From Bromus sterilis (lineage: Eukaryota > Streptophyta > Magnoliopsida > Poales > Poaceae): DNA of 64,000 nucleotides. Both the position numbers and the translations under genes were made by a program. Positions 34,813-44,476 of the stretch are shown piece by piece. Position 1 is the stretch's first letter. Every line of letters starts with the position of its first letter. The stretch is taken from assembly GCA_950022295.1 (NCBI GenBank), contig OX465598.1, forward strand, positions 174,734,001-174,798,000, in the 5' to 3' direction. A model generated the notes under the pieces. The model did not search any database, was not told the DNA's origin, and worked only from the letters and a program-made list of their open reading frames with translations.

Positions 34813-35547
34813 ATACTATTCTTCTGTGTTATGCACTGGTGGATGCGCCGTTTCTCGGGTTCGTTTGGCTTTGCGTTGCTTCTCTTCTTTTAGTCTATCG
34901 GAGATTTCGATAAACAGGCGGCAGTTCCTCAGGGTGTGGCCTTCCTTGAGTAGTCCCTACTCGTCTTCGAAACAGTGGATTGTGCAGGGCCCGTCCAACT
35001 GCGCTTTGGGTGTGAGACTCCTCGAGCCGACATGTCTTCTTCTCCATGCAATACGATATGTCCGCGAGTAGTCTTTGGAGCGGGTGTGAAACCTTGGATC
35101 GAGCTCGATTTCGTCGTTGACCGAGTAGTTACGGATCATCTTGGAGAACTCGTCTGGTATTTTTTCGAGGTCGTAGTATTCACCAGGGTGGGTGGCTTGG
35201 CTGGTGGAGGGGATTGCCGTGGCGTTTGGTGGTTTTTCAAGCGAAACTTCAATGTGAAATTTCTGCATCTGATCTGACGCCATTATTGGTTCCGCAACTG
35301 CCACTTGGGTTTGTCTCTGGGTTGTCGATTCCTTCGTTGTCGGGTGCGACTTTGGTAGTCGCCGAAAAGCTGACTGGGACCCAGCCGCTTACCGAGAGAG
35401 CTTGGTAGTGCGACGGAGAGGCTTGCGATGAACTTGATCTCTTCGAGTGGTTTGGATCTTTCTCAAACCGTTGAATTGATGGTTGCTGATAACGGAACCG
35501 CCGAGATTGTAATTCCAACATGCGTCTTCCCCACGATCGGTGCCAAT
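34813..35547 (-). pseudogene. gag: element F gag remnant and leader
   Basis: The best frame is complement 34957-35304. Its end (LDGPCTIHCFEDE) corresponds to the C-x2-H start of the gag zinc-binding motif in Tat elements. Upstream are segments such as PDEFSKMIRNYSVNDEIELD. Only about 550 bases separate this from the LTR, so the large capsid part of gag is missing; a Tat gag is normally well over 1 kb. The LTR-proximal part (35305-35547) has only short frames and the likely primer site. Confidence 0.55.
35531..35545 (-). other. possible primer binding site of element F
   Basis: Minus strand TTGGCACCGATCGTGG lies just inside the LTR end at 35548. It begins TGGCACCG as a tRNA-complementary site should, but I cannot match the tRNA with certainty. 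Confidence 0.4.
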
Positions 35548-36049
35548 TGATGAGGATCGGTCTCGGCAAATCCCATGGTAAGATACCCTAGGTTTAGATC
35601 GTAAAGAGGAGGTGCAGGTTGGCGATACTCATCGGCTAACAGGAGACAGGGATTTACCCAGGTTCAGGGCCCTCAATCGGTGAAACCCCTACTTCCTTCT
35701 CTTTTGTAATATGATTGAGGCGGTTACAGTGGCGGTTGAGGCGAGATCGCTCGGGACCGGAGGTGTTGCTATGAGATTGGATGCCCTAGATGACCCCTCT
35801 CCCATCCTTTATATACTAGGGTGGGTCGCAAGGTGTCCATCTAGGTTTAGAAAAGCAGTTGCCTAATCTATCTTTAGTCTTGGACGCCAAGTCGCGCTTC
35901 CATAACGCCAAGGAATCCTACGTCGGTGCTTCGAGTGGGCCAGTCGTACGCTGGTCGAAGCTTCCAGTGGGCCTTCTATCTTGACACGCACCAGGTACCC
36001 TTATCCGAAGGATTCATGGGGACACCCCTCGTCATCGGTGTTCTCTACA
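35548..36049 (-). repeat. 5' LTR of element F
   Basis: A 502-base LTR, minus-strand start TGTAGAGAACACC (36049) and end CCTCATCA (35548). It contains a TATA-like ctttatatactagg near 35805-35820 on the opposite reading. The following bases gcaat (36050-36054) are the expected TSD. No second copy is found in the window. Confidence 0.8.
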
Positions 36050-36054
36050 GCAAT

Positions 36055-36558
36055 CGCAAACACCATATTGTAGGAACTGTGTGCCGTGCAAAACCAACGC
36101 TAAGTTTTGCAGAAACATGCCTGATAGATTAGACATCCCACAAGTTTCAGTAAATACAAATGATTGTCAAGAAGGGCTAGCAGTTCATTCTTTGCAACCG
36201 TTGGTTTTCTGGCCCTTGTTTCACACACGAAAGGATTTTTAGAAGTGTACCTGATAGATTAGGCATTCCAAACATTTTGGTAACAATGAACGATGTCATA
36301 GATAGTCTGACGGTCCTTTATTTGAAGATGTGGGTTTTCACCCTAAACATCATAGACGAGTTTTCAAAGACAGGTCAGCCCTACATCACCCACGAAATAA
36401 TTTTTCAAAATGGTGGCTGTTGGCTTACGTTTCTCAGATGGTTCAGTTTCGGGAACAAGGATTTTTATTTATACCATTTGCGTTAATAGCATCGCAAAAA
36501 GTTTCAGACAAGGGACTGGGAAAGGAGTGTCGTGTTAGCCCCTCTTTTCACTAGTAAT
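36055..36558. mobile_element. probable CACTA DNA-transposon end fragment
   Basis: The right part ends gcccctcttttcactagta, which resembles the inverted terminal sequence of grass CACTA elements (TIRs ending ...tagtg), but the final bases read atag, so the tip is damaged. Inside are diverged direct repeats of cctgatagattagacatccc (36119 and 36250), the sort of subterminal repeats CACTA elements carry. It is the target of F. No transposase is seen. Moderate to low confidence. Confidence 0.4.
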
Positions 36559-38035
36559 AGCATAGATTCTTGGGATAAATGTAAGGATTCTTTTATTGGG
36601 AAGTACTACCCACCTGCTAAGATTATTCAGTTATCTAGAATTTTTATGAAGGATGGAACTTTACCTCGCGGAATTTGTTAGACTCGACCGCGGGAGGAAC
36701 TTTTATGTGAACCACACTTGTTTTTTCCATGAAGCTATTAGATGATATGGTGACAAACTACTCTCAATGGCACACCGAACAATCTCCAACAAGTACAAAG
36801 GTAAACTCTCTTGAGGAGATCTCTTATTTAAATGATAAGTTGACTTGATCATGTCTTTAGTTACTAAGCAAGCTACTAGTAATCCTCATGATGTTCCTTT
36901 AAATTCTTTGGTTGCTCAAGAGAGAGCAAATAGATGTTAATTTTATTTCTAGGAACAACTTCAACAATAATGCTTATAGGAGTAATTTTGGTAGCAACAA
37001 TCCTAGACCGTTCCCCTCTAACAACTCTTATGGGAACAACAACACCTACCCTAGTGCCAAAAAACTCTTCTTTTGAATTAGAGACCATGCTTAACGACTT
37101 CATTACCTCTCAAAAAGCCTTCAACAAGAGTGTAGAGAAAAAATTAACAAACTTGATAGCCTCACGTTGAAGGTAGACAACATTGCTCATGATGTCGAGA
37201 TTCTCAAAATTAGCACTTTTCCCCTTGAGGAGAAGAAAACCACACCTATGAATGCTATCCAAGTTCAAATCAATGAGAAGATTAGAATGCTAGCCAAACT
37301 TAAGGATAGATGGTCTAGAGAGAAAGAAGAGGAAGAGAGAGCTATGAACCTTCCTACACACACGACACTAGCTACTTTACATGTTGTTGAGGATCTCGAA
37401 ACTTCCAGCACCCATATAAACCATAGTCCACCTAATGGAACAATCAAAGGTTATGCTAAAATCTCAACCTTAGGACAAGAAGATCCCTTAAACTTAGAGA
37501 CTACCAAAGAGAAAATGAGCTTATATGATATCACTGCCAATTTAATTAATGGTACTGAACTTGACTTTCATAATTATAGCCTCTCCGAAGGCATTAAGTT
37601 TTGCATTGAATGGCTAAAGACCCCCACACTAGTTCACTTAACATTGCCTAAACCGAGCATATCACTAATGCTCTTATCGAAGCTAGGGAGGAAAAACTTA
37701 AACTAGATGTTTCTATTACTAGAAAACTAGAAGATGGTTGGGATCCTATGGTCAAGATTAAATTGAATAACTTTTCTTGCTTTGCTTTATGTGATGTTGG
37801 AGCTATTTTTACCAAAAAGAATGTATGCTATGCTTGACTGAAACATTTTGATCCTTGTTCTTTTGGTGTTCGTCTTGTTGATTCTTATATAAAGAAACCT
37901 TTATAAAGGATTGATGATGTACTTATTGTTTTCAATGATAATTATATTCCCGTTAATTTTCTTATCATGGACATTGAGTGTGATCCCTCATGTAAAATTA
38001 TTTTTGGACGACCTTTTCTTCGCAGCATTTTTTAA
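36559..38035 (+). pseudogene. gag: Athila-type gag and protease relic (J)
   Basis: Plus strand, degenerate. Blocks in order: a capsid piece (IGKYYPPAKIIQL near 36590); an Asn-rich stretch (NFISRNNFNNNAYRSNFGSN near 36940); after a frameshift SSFELETMLNDFITSQKAFN; a Lys/Glu-rich helical segment in an open frame 37167-37706; then the protease-like block SCFALCDVGAIFTKK (normally LCDLGASVSVMP) and IIFGRPFL near 38005. This is the standard Athila gag-protease order. Several frameshifts and stops are present. The 3' side is cut by a LINE fragment, so no RT follows. Confidence 0.8.
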
Positions 38036-38716
38036 CATTTAATGACAGTGAGGAAGCCCCCACTTACTTTTATTAAAGCAGAGGCAAGGAGATTTTACAA
38101 AAAGATTAGGGGACAAGGGGGTGGAGGGGGAGTTAGCTCTATAGAAGAAGGAGAGGATTCGGGGGGGAGTGGTTAGCTATACATGGGGCGAGTGAGTGAA
38201 AGAGGGAAAGGGAGAGGGGGGTTAGAAAGAAGATCAAAAAATAGATTGTACAAGGTTCGTGATAAAGGGCTCCAGGTCCCCTCTAGTCCTATGCACAAGC
38301 ATAGAAAAGTCTTGTTTAAAACTGTCCATCCAATCTTCCACACAAGGAGTGATCCCTCTAAAAAAATATGTTGATTCTCTCTTTCCACAGGCTCAAGGCC
38401 GCCACCACAAAGACCTCCATGAACACTGGTGTGCCCCAATTCCCTTTTGCCACACGGATCAGATCAAGTTTGTTCCCATTGCCAACCCATGCCACACCTA
38501 ATTTGCTCCATCAGGTTTGACTGAATGCCCACTCAAAGAAGAGATTCTCTAGAGTTTCATTAGAAGCCCCCCACATATCAAGCAACTGTAGTAATTGTGT
38601 TGTAGAACACAACCTTTCCTGCCCAGAATTTCACAGTATTTCATAGATCAGCCAGCAACAACCATGCAAACACCTTCCACTTGTTGGTGCATTTTGACGA
38701 CCACACCCAACTAAAC
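38036..38716 (-). pseudogene. LINE (non-LTR retrotransposon) ORF2 3' end
   Basis: The minus strand reads WSSKCTNKWKVFAWLLL, the zinc-binding region found at the C-terminus of plant LINE reverse transcriptases (normally W.S.CP.K.+FFLWLL). After stops come SLWKER and a tail matching LINE C-termini (TFLCLCIGLEGTWSPL region). The 3' untranslated end has an AATAAA-like tttaataaaag near 38075, and a short T run (38029-38034) marks the poly-A side against the Athila relic. It is 5' truncated because LTR H is inserted at 38717. Confidence 0.75.
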
Positions 38717-39560
38717 TGTCGGTAACCGCATACTAGGGTACCCCGTTCCCCTAGACTCTGGCAGCGCCTCACGGACAGTTCAAGAGAAACCCTGAAGGAT
38801 TTCGGCAAGGAGATGTGGGGAACATCACGCAAGGCGCACGGAGGAGTGCCTCAGACTAGTTCCAGAAGGGTGAAGCCCTCAAGCTAGTTCCCACCACCAG
38901 ACAAAGGGCACAACGCATTCAATGCGCTAGAAGACAAGCATGCGCCGCAGACAGGAGGCATCCAACACCTGGCGGTCTCCCTCGTACCTACTTAGCCTGT
39001 GCATGCTCCAGCCGTCCCCGCGATGCCACGGGAGCTTCCCGGAAGACCGCAGGACGCCTCTGGTCTACAGGCACAAGATAACCACCTTTACTGTAGCCAT
39101 CCGTGGTCCTGTGATGAGCCCCTTGCTCTATAAAAGGGAGACGTCAACCACATAAGTAAAGGGGAGGGGCGGAGAGAAGAATTCAAGAAGAAGAAGAAGA
39201 AGAGGGAGGGAAGGAGGAAAAAAGAAAAGAAGGGAGAGAACAATGAAGAACCAGAGAATGGAGAAGCCACCACCTAAGTGGATTCCTCTCTGGACGAATC
39301 CGCAGAAATAAGGAGGATGAGTTCATCTCTTGAACTTCTCAGGAGATCGCCCAAGTACTCCCCTTGGGACGGTAGCTAGTTCCACCAAAAGGAAAGGAGC
39401 CTCGTGGAGTGTAGCATAGGGTATCTTCTCCTTGAAGATCACCATGTATTGTAGTCTACTCCATCACCAGCAAAGAACATCAGACATGCAGGAGTACAGC
39501 TTTTAGTCTCCGGACGGCCCGAACCTGGGTAAACCCCTGTGTTTGTTCGATTGTTTAAGT
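38717..39560 (+). mobile_element. LTR fragment H
   Basis: It starts with a clean LTR terminus tgtcggtaaccgc and contains a TATA-like ctctataaaag (about 39125-39135), followed by a purine-rich tract. It ends where the Tat-like RT begins, around 39560. The right terminus is not identifiable. The preceding bases taaac would be the TSD. The similarity to Tat-type LTRs in general layout (short, TATA near 400) is only suggestive. No coding frame. Confidence 0.55.
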
Positions 39561-40247
39561 TTCCGACTCGCCATGAATACACCAAGAACCAATTTCTGCC
39601 AGTGAGGATAGCGTTGTTTTGATAGGGTCAAAACCTCACTGACGTAGTAGACTGGCCTTTGCAGGGGGTGCTCTTTGCCGGCTTCCATATGCTCAACAAC
39701 AACCACAGCGCTGACTGCTCGATTGTTGGCGGCAATATAAAGTAACATAAGTTCTTTTGGTTTGGGAGCCACCAAGATTGGAGCCTGGGATAGTTGCTTC
39801 TTCAATGATTCTAGGGCCTGATCGGCTTTGTCATCCCAGACAAATGTTTCTGATTTCCTCAGAAGTCGATACAGGGGGATTTCATTTTCAACAAGTCGGC
39901 TTATGAACCGACTCAGAGCGTCTACGCATCCTGTGAGTCGTTGGACTCCCTTTATTGAGGTCGGCTTCTGAAGAGTCATGATAGCGTTGATTTTCTCTGG
40001 GTTTGCCTCGATACCTCTCTCTGATACTATGTATCCAAGGAGTTTACCTGCAGGTAACCCAAAGGTGCATTTGGCCGGGTTTAGCTTCATCTGGTATTTG
40101 CGCAGATTTTTGAAGGTTTCCCGTAAGTCGCTGATGAGTGAGTCGGCCAATTGGTATTTGATCACTATATCATCAACATAAGCATGGACGTTGCGCCCAA
40201 TCTGTTCTTTGAGGCAACCATGCACTGTTCGCTGATATGTGGCTCCC
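39561..40247 (-). pseudogene. pol: second Tat-like element (I): reverse transcriptase and RNase H start
   Basis: One open minus-strand frame from the C insertion point. It has QIGRNVHAYVDDIVIK (RT active-site Y-V-D-D), LPAGKLLGYIVSERGIEANP, GVQRLTGCVDALSRFISRL, then the start of RNase H (ILVAPKPKELMLLYIAA, RPVYYVSEVLTLSKQRYPHW). It is far better preserved than element F's RT and clearly a different copy. It is truncated at the left by LTR H and at the right by C (flank ctccc 40243-40247). Fingers domain, integrase and LTRs are not in the window. Confidence 0.88.
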
Positions 40248-41704
40248 TGATGTCTACACACGCTTCTATTCTTGTAGACTATGTTCGGCCTCCAAGCGCA
40301 GTGGTTTGTAGGACAGCAGCAATTTCCCTCAAGTGGATGATCTAAGGTTTATCGAACTCATGGAAGTTGAGGTTGAAGATGGTCTCTCTCAAGCAACCCT
40401 GCAATTAAGATACAAGAAATCTCTTGTGTCCCCAACACACCTAATACAACTAGGAGTTGTATGGTGCACTAGTTCGGCGAAGAGATGATAAAATATGGGT
40501 GATAGGTGTGGCAAAGCAAGGTAATATAAATCTGTAATAAAAAGTGCAGCAAGCAAACATGTGACAAAAGTGAACACAAACGGTGTAACAATGGTGGAAA
40601 CAAGGCCTAGGCTTCATACTTTCACTAGTGGAAACTCCCAACAACATTAACATAGTCTAATCACATGATATTCCTCATAAAACATGCAATGGAGACGTAC
40701 TCGAAGGTCATTCCTTTGTGGTCAAGATAGGACGAGAATTGTGTAGGGCTACAAAAGCACAGCTCAGAGTTCGTAGTTCTCATCTATGAATTTCCCAATG
40801 TCACCGCGGCCATCCAAAGAGAGTACCACAATCACCACAACATATTTAAAGGATAGTCAAAGACAAGCACCAAGAGACTCTCAATCTTCAATCCACACAC
40901 AAAAGAGGAAATCACTCATGAAAATATTCTTCTAACCCATGTCCAATAGACCGCTGTCACCATGGTCTCGGGGATTATACTAGATAAGATCAAGTGAGTA
41001 CATCAATCCAATACATAGAAGAAGGGGAAACATCATGGGATCATCCTAGATTAACATAGCCTATGATCACAATCAAGATCACATCATGGGAGAGAGAGAA
41101 GACCACATAGCTACTGGTAGAAACCTCAGCCCCGGGGAGGAACTACTCCCGCATCATGGAGGGAGGAAGAAACGTCGATGGAGATGAATCCGGGGGCACT
41201 TCCCTGTCCCGGCAAGGTGCCGACATAGGAATTATGGTCCCCCGAAGCTTGACGGCGATGGCGGCGAAGATCGGAATTTCTTCTGGAGAAAAGGGGTCCG
41301 GAATCAGGGTTTTCGCGACGCGAGTAAAAATAAGTGCCAAGGGGGGAAGCCAGGGGGGCCACCAGGAGTCTAGGCGGCCTCCCGGCGCGGCCAATCCCTG
41401 GGCCGCGCCCACTGGCCGCCTAGGCACCAGGTGGGGCCCCTCTGGCCCTTCTTCGGTGAATCCAGAAGCTTCCGGAACGCTGATTTTTTATCTGATTTTT
41501 CCCGATTTTTTGGAGCACTTTTAATATGGGGGAAACCTGAAATAGAAAAACAGCACAAAACAGGAACTGGCACTGGGGTGCAATGAGTTAATAGGTTAGT
41601 CAAAATATGATCAAAAGTGTATGAAAGTGTATCTAGAACATAGCAATATCACACAAAAGAGGCATGGAGCAAGCAGAAATTATAGATACGTTTTGGACGT
41701 ATCA
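40248..41704 (-). repeat. 3' LTR of element C
   Basis: Left end tgatgtctacac, right end gacgtatca. The half near the right end aligns with the B LTRs (tagatacgttttggacgt, the gaaaaacagca block, tccgg-rich leader). The left half is clearly diverged from B, so C belongs to a sister subfamily. Confidence 0.85.
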
Positions 41705-42591
41705 ACATCCACAAGCTTAATTCCTGCTCGTCCTCGAGTAGTTAAATGATAAAAGCATAATTTCTGTGGTGACATGCCAACAACCATATAAGAACTTTTA
41801 AGTAAAGCAATCAAGGCATGTAATTCAATTCAAGTCATAACAGGCAAAAGTCTATATTTAGCATTGAAACAAGCAACATAAGAACATAAAGGTGCAACAT
41901 CTCTCGCTGTCCGTGACTCGAATGTCTCCAAATGGTGTTTGTGTGCAAGAAAGGGGATAGGGATATACGAGAGAAAGTATTTTTGTGTTGAGTACTCAAT
42001 CTACTAAAGTTTCACACTTGGTCTTCTTTGGAATCTTATCTTGACTCATCCCAGACCACTAGCCAGGTACAAGTCAAAATGATCCACTCCTTTTCAATAT
42101 TTTGAGCACTCATGCAATGGATGAGCGTAAGAAAGAAAGTTGACACTTAGGATGGCAAAGAGAGAATATGGTGGAGGTGGAAGACAAAAAGGTGTGAAAT
42201 GCTCACATCAACGAGGACAATCATAGGCGCGAGAAAGCCAAATGATAGATATGATGTGAGGAGTAGGGATTGCCATGAAACATATGCACATATGAGCTAA
42301 AAGCTCTCAAATGGAACTAGTGGGGGTGCACCAACTTGCTTGCTCAAGAATACCTAGAGCTCATTTGAGGAGGCTCGTCAATGGAACATACAAGCCAAGT
42401 TATATAGTGTGAAGGTCCCCACATAGCTATATGCATAAATGATAATCTCTATGGAGTACAAGATATAAGAGGGAGTACGAGTGTGGATCTCTCAAAAGGA
42501 ATAGTAGTGTGCCCCCCTTCTCTCTTTTTCTCCGTTTTCTTTTTCTTTTTTTTGTATTTTTTGGTGGCCTCAATGGTTCTTTCTATTTCTC

Positions 42592-42664
42592 TAATTTGTC
42601 CTCTTTGGGATCTTTTAATTTGTCCTCTTTGGGATCTTTTAATTTGTCCACTTTGGGATCTTTT
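42592..42664. repeat. 24-base tandem repeat, three units
   Basis: Unit taatttgtcctctttggga plus tcttt, at 42592, 42616 and 42640; the third has one change (ccac for cctc). It lies just after a T/C-rich tract (42520-42560). Confidence 0.85.
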
Positions 42665-42899
42665 CCTCACTTTAGGGGCAACACTCTATATATTACAAAA
42701 AGTATAGAAGATCTTTCACACTTTACAAAAGTACTCAAATCATAAAGAAGATGTAACTATCATGATGTATGCAAATGTATGCCTCTGCCAGTGTAGCAGG
42801 ATATGCAATGATACTAGCGCGTCATGTAGCAATGATTAGGGCAAGGCCCAACTAGCATGCGGCTCATCGATCAAGCATGTATGACATGAAGATCAAGTC

Positions 42900-43316
42900 A
42901 TGAGAAGATGGATGTTGCATGGCAATGTATCTCGGAAAGGATATGGAAATGCCTTGATAGGTAGGTATGGTGGTTGTTTTGAGGATGGATATAAGGAGGT
43001 TTATGATGACATAGCGTATCATGCCAAGGGTTTGGATATACCGGCGAAGGTGGATGCTAACTCTCGTAGTGAGAAGAAAGAAATGTTCGACACAGGGAAG
43101 GCTACAAAAATATGGGAAGGTGGAAGTGTGAACTTTCGAATACTCACATTAGTCCGAAGAACTCATGCACTTATTATCGGTAACTCTCAATCGAATAGGA
43201 GGTTCTCAAAGAGACAAGTACCCCGAGGAGGAGTGTATGGGCGTTTGGTTATCCTTGCGCATCCTCGACTCATGGTACGTGAGTGTACTCTAATATTCGA
43301 TCCCTCCAAAGAGTAG
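42900..43316 (+). CDS. hypothetical 138-codon frame, antisense to element C
   Basis: Starts MRRWMLHGNVSRKGYGNAL and ends DPSKE before TAG. It is basic in the second half (RILTLVRRTHAL, RRFSKRQVPRGGVYGR). There is no recognised domain, signal peptide or membrane segment. It runs opposite to its host element, in the part between the leader frame and the 3' LTR where some plant Ty3/gypsy elements carry antisense accessory frames. It may equally be a chance frame in non-coding repeat. Evidence for coding is weak. Confidence 0.2.
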   Translation: MRRWMLHGNVSRKGYGNALIGRYGGCFEDGYKEVYDDIAYHAKGLDIPAKVDANSRSEKKEMFDTGKATKIWEGGSVNFRILTLVRRTHALIIGNSQSNRRFSKRQVPRGGVYGRLVILAHPRLMVRECTLIFDPSKE

Positions 43317-43912
43317 TGATGCATCTAGTAGCTAATTCCTCAACTAATTTTTTAAGTTTTGATAATAAACACGGATTTCCCAAAATACAACATCTATCAC
43401 TAATAGGCTAAAGCTCTTGACACCAAAAGTCCAAACATTACTCAAAGCAACACCTCTAAACTATTGCAAGTTACTACTACAAAAGAATAGCAACCTCAAT
43501 TACCTACTTCAAGTCAAGACACACAACTCAGTGCAACAGGAAAATTCTCTAAACAAGATAAACATGAAAACTCAAGAGAGTCCCAGCAAAAAACTGAACA
43601 AAAGCTCTTAAAAATATAAGCATGAAAACTAAGAGCTAAACATGGCAGTAGCTATGAAAAGATAAAGAACAAACACAGCAAAGATAAGCATGAAGCATGA
43701 AGCATGAAGCAAACTCTCTATATTTTGAAGGTGGAGCGTGGTTCTCTCCCACAAAAATAAAGCTGGGTTCTAACTTGTTATGAAAAGCAAGCAAAGCTAA
43801 AGAAAACTAAAAATAAAACCTAAGAGCAAGACGCTCCAATCATAGCACATAATGCATGAAGTGATAAAAATATAGTGAAACGAGAGACGAACTAATAATT
43901 TTTGATGGAGAA

Positions 43913-43990
43913 GGGGATGCACGGGGGAATCCCCAAGCTTAGACGCTTGAGTATCCTTGAATATTTATTGGGGATGCATGGGGGCATCCC
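43913..43990. repeat. paired stem-loops in element C
   Basis: Counterparts of 29523-29601: the first (43913-43934) has one stem mismatch (gaatcccc) and the second (43970-43990) has lost one C. The spacing between the two is the same as in B. Confidence 0.75.
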
Positions 43991-44476
43991 AAGCTTGAGC
44001 GCTTGACACTCCTGAATCTTCTTTCACCATCTTCCCTCGCACACTTGAAAACTCCCTTCATACATAACTCATCATAATCTGATTACCGAGGTTAGTAACC
44101 ATAATAAAATAATTTTTCCCCACTGGATATAAAGATATTATTGAAGAGCTAATGTTTCTCAAGATTTCCAAAAGGTTTTTGCAAAGAAAAAGCAAGCTTA
44201 AGGTTTGCAAAAGTTAGGAGAGACAAAACGTGGCAGAATCTGTGAAAAACAGAACAGAAGGTAGTAAAGAATTTTTTGGGGATACTTCTGCAACTCAAAT
44301 AAAAAAAACTTAGAACATACGAAAGTTCCGTGATTGTATAGAGCACGCTGTGTAAAAATTTCAGCTCAAAAAGAGGAACTGGGATTTTTCTGTTATTTTT
44401 CTAGTCACGAGGACAGAATCTGTTTTCTGGACAGCATGTCACAACTTTCACTTCCCTTGCCATATGAGGCTATATT

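Larger units (their letters stand above)
1..36049 (-). mobile_element. Tat-like Ty3/gypsy element F (host of the left half, 3' end outside window)
   Basis: This is a minus-strand LTR retrotransposon reconstructed from pieces that join exactly across nested insertions. Reading leftwards, the 5' LTR (35548-36049) is followed by a primer-site candidate, a gag remnant, protease region and RT (33305-35547). After element B (TSD ggatg) come the RT end, RNase H and integrase (16419-18445). After element A' (TSD gccgc) come the integrase C-terminus (8472-8875), a repeat-rich 3' region (7088-8471) and an antisense B3 reading frame (1230-7087). The RT reads through the B boundary (KKCMFGIP / PAGKLLGY) and the integrase reads through the A' boundary, which proves the pieces are one element. 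The bases after the 5' LTR are gcaat, the expected TSD. No 3' LTR is seen, so the left end lies beyond base 1. Gag is much shorter than usual for Tat elements and all domains are broken. Membership of bases 1-7087 is inference. Confidence 0.8.
41705..44476 (-). other. internal non-coding region of element C
   Basis: It starts acatccacaagcttaattcc as B does. It then holds 1.8 kb absent from B (41890-43714), including a 24-base triplicate repeat (42592-42664) and a plus-strand 138-codon frame (42900-43316), followed by the shared hairpin region (43913-43990). No gag or pol motif is seen. Loss of coding capacity is usual for the abundant non-autonomous Athila derivatives in Triticeae. Confidence 0.7.
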
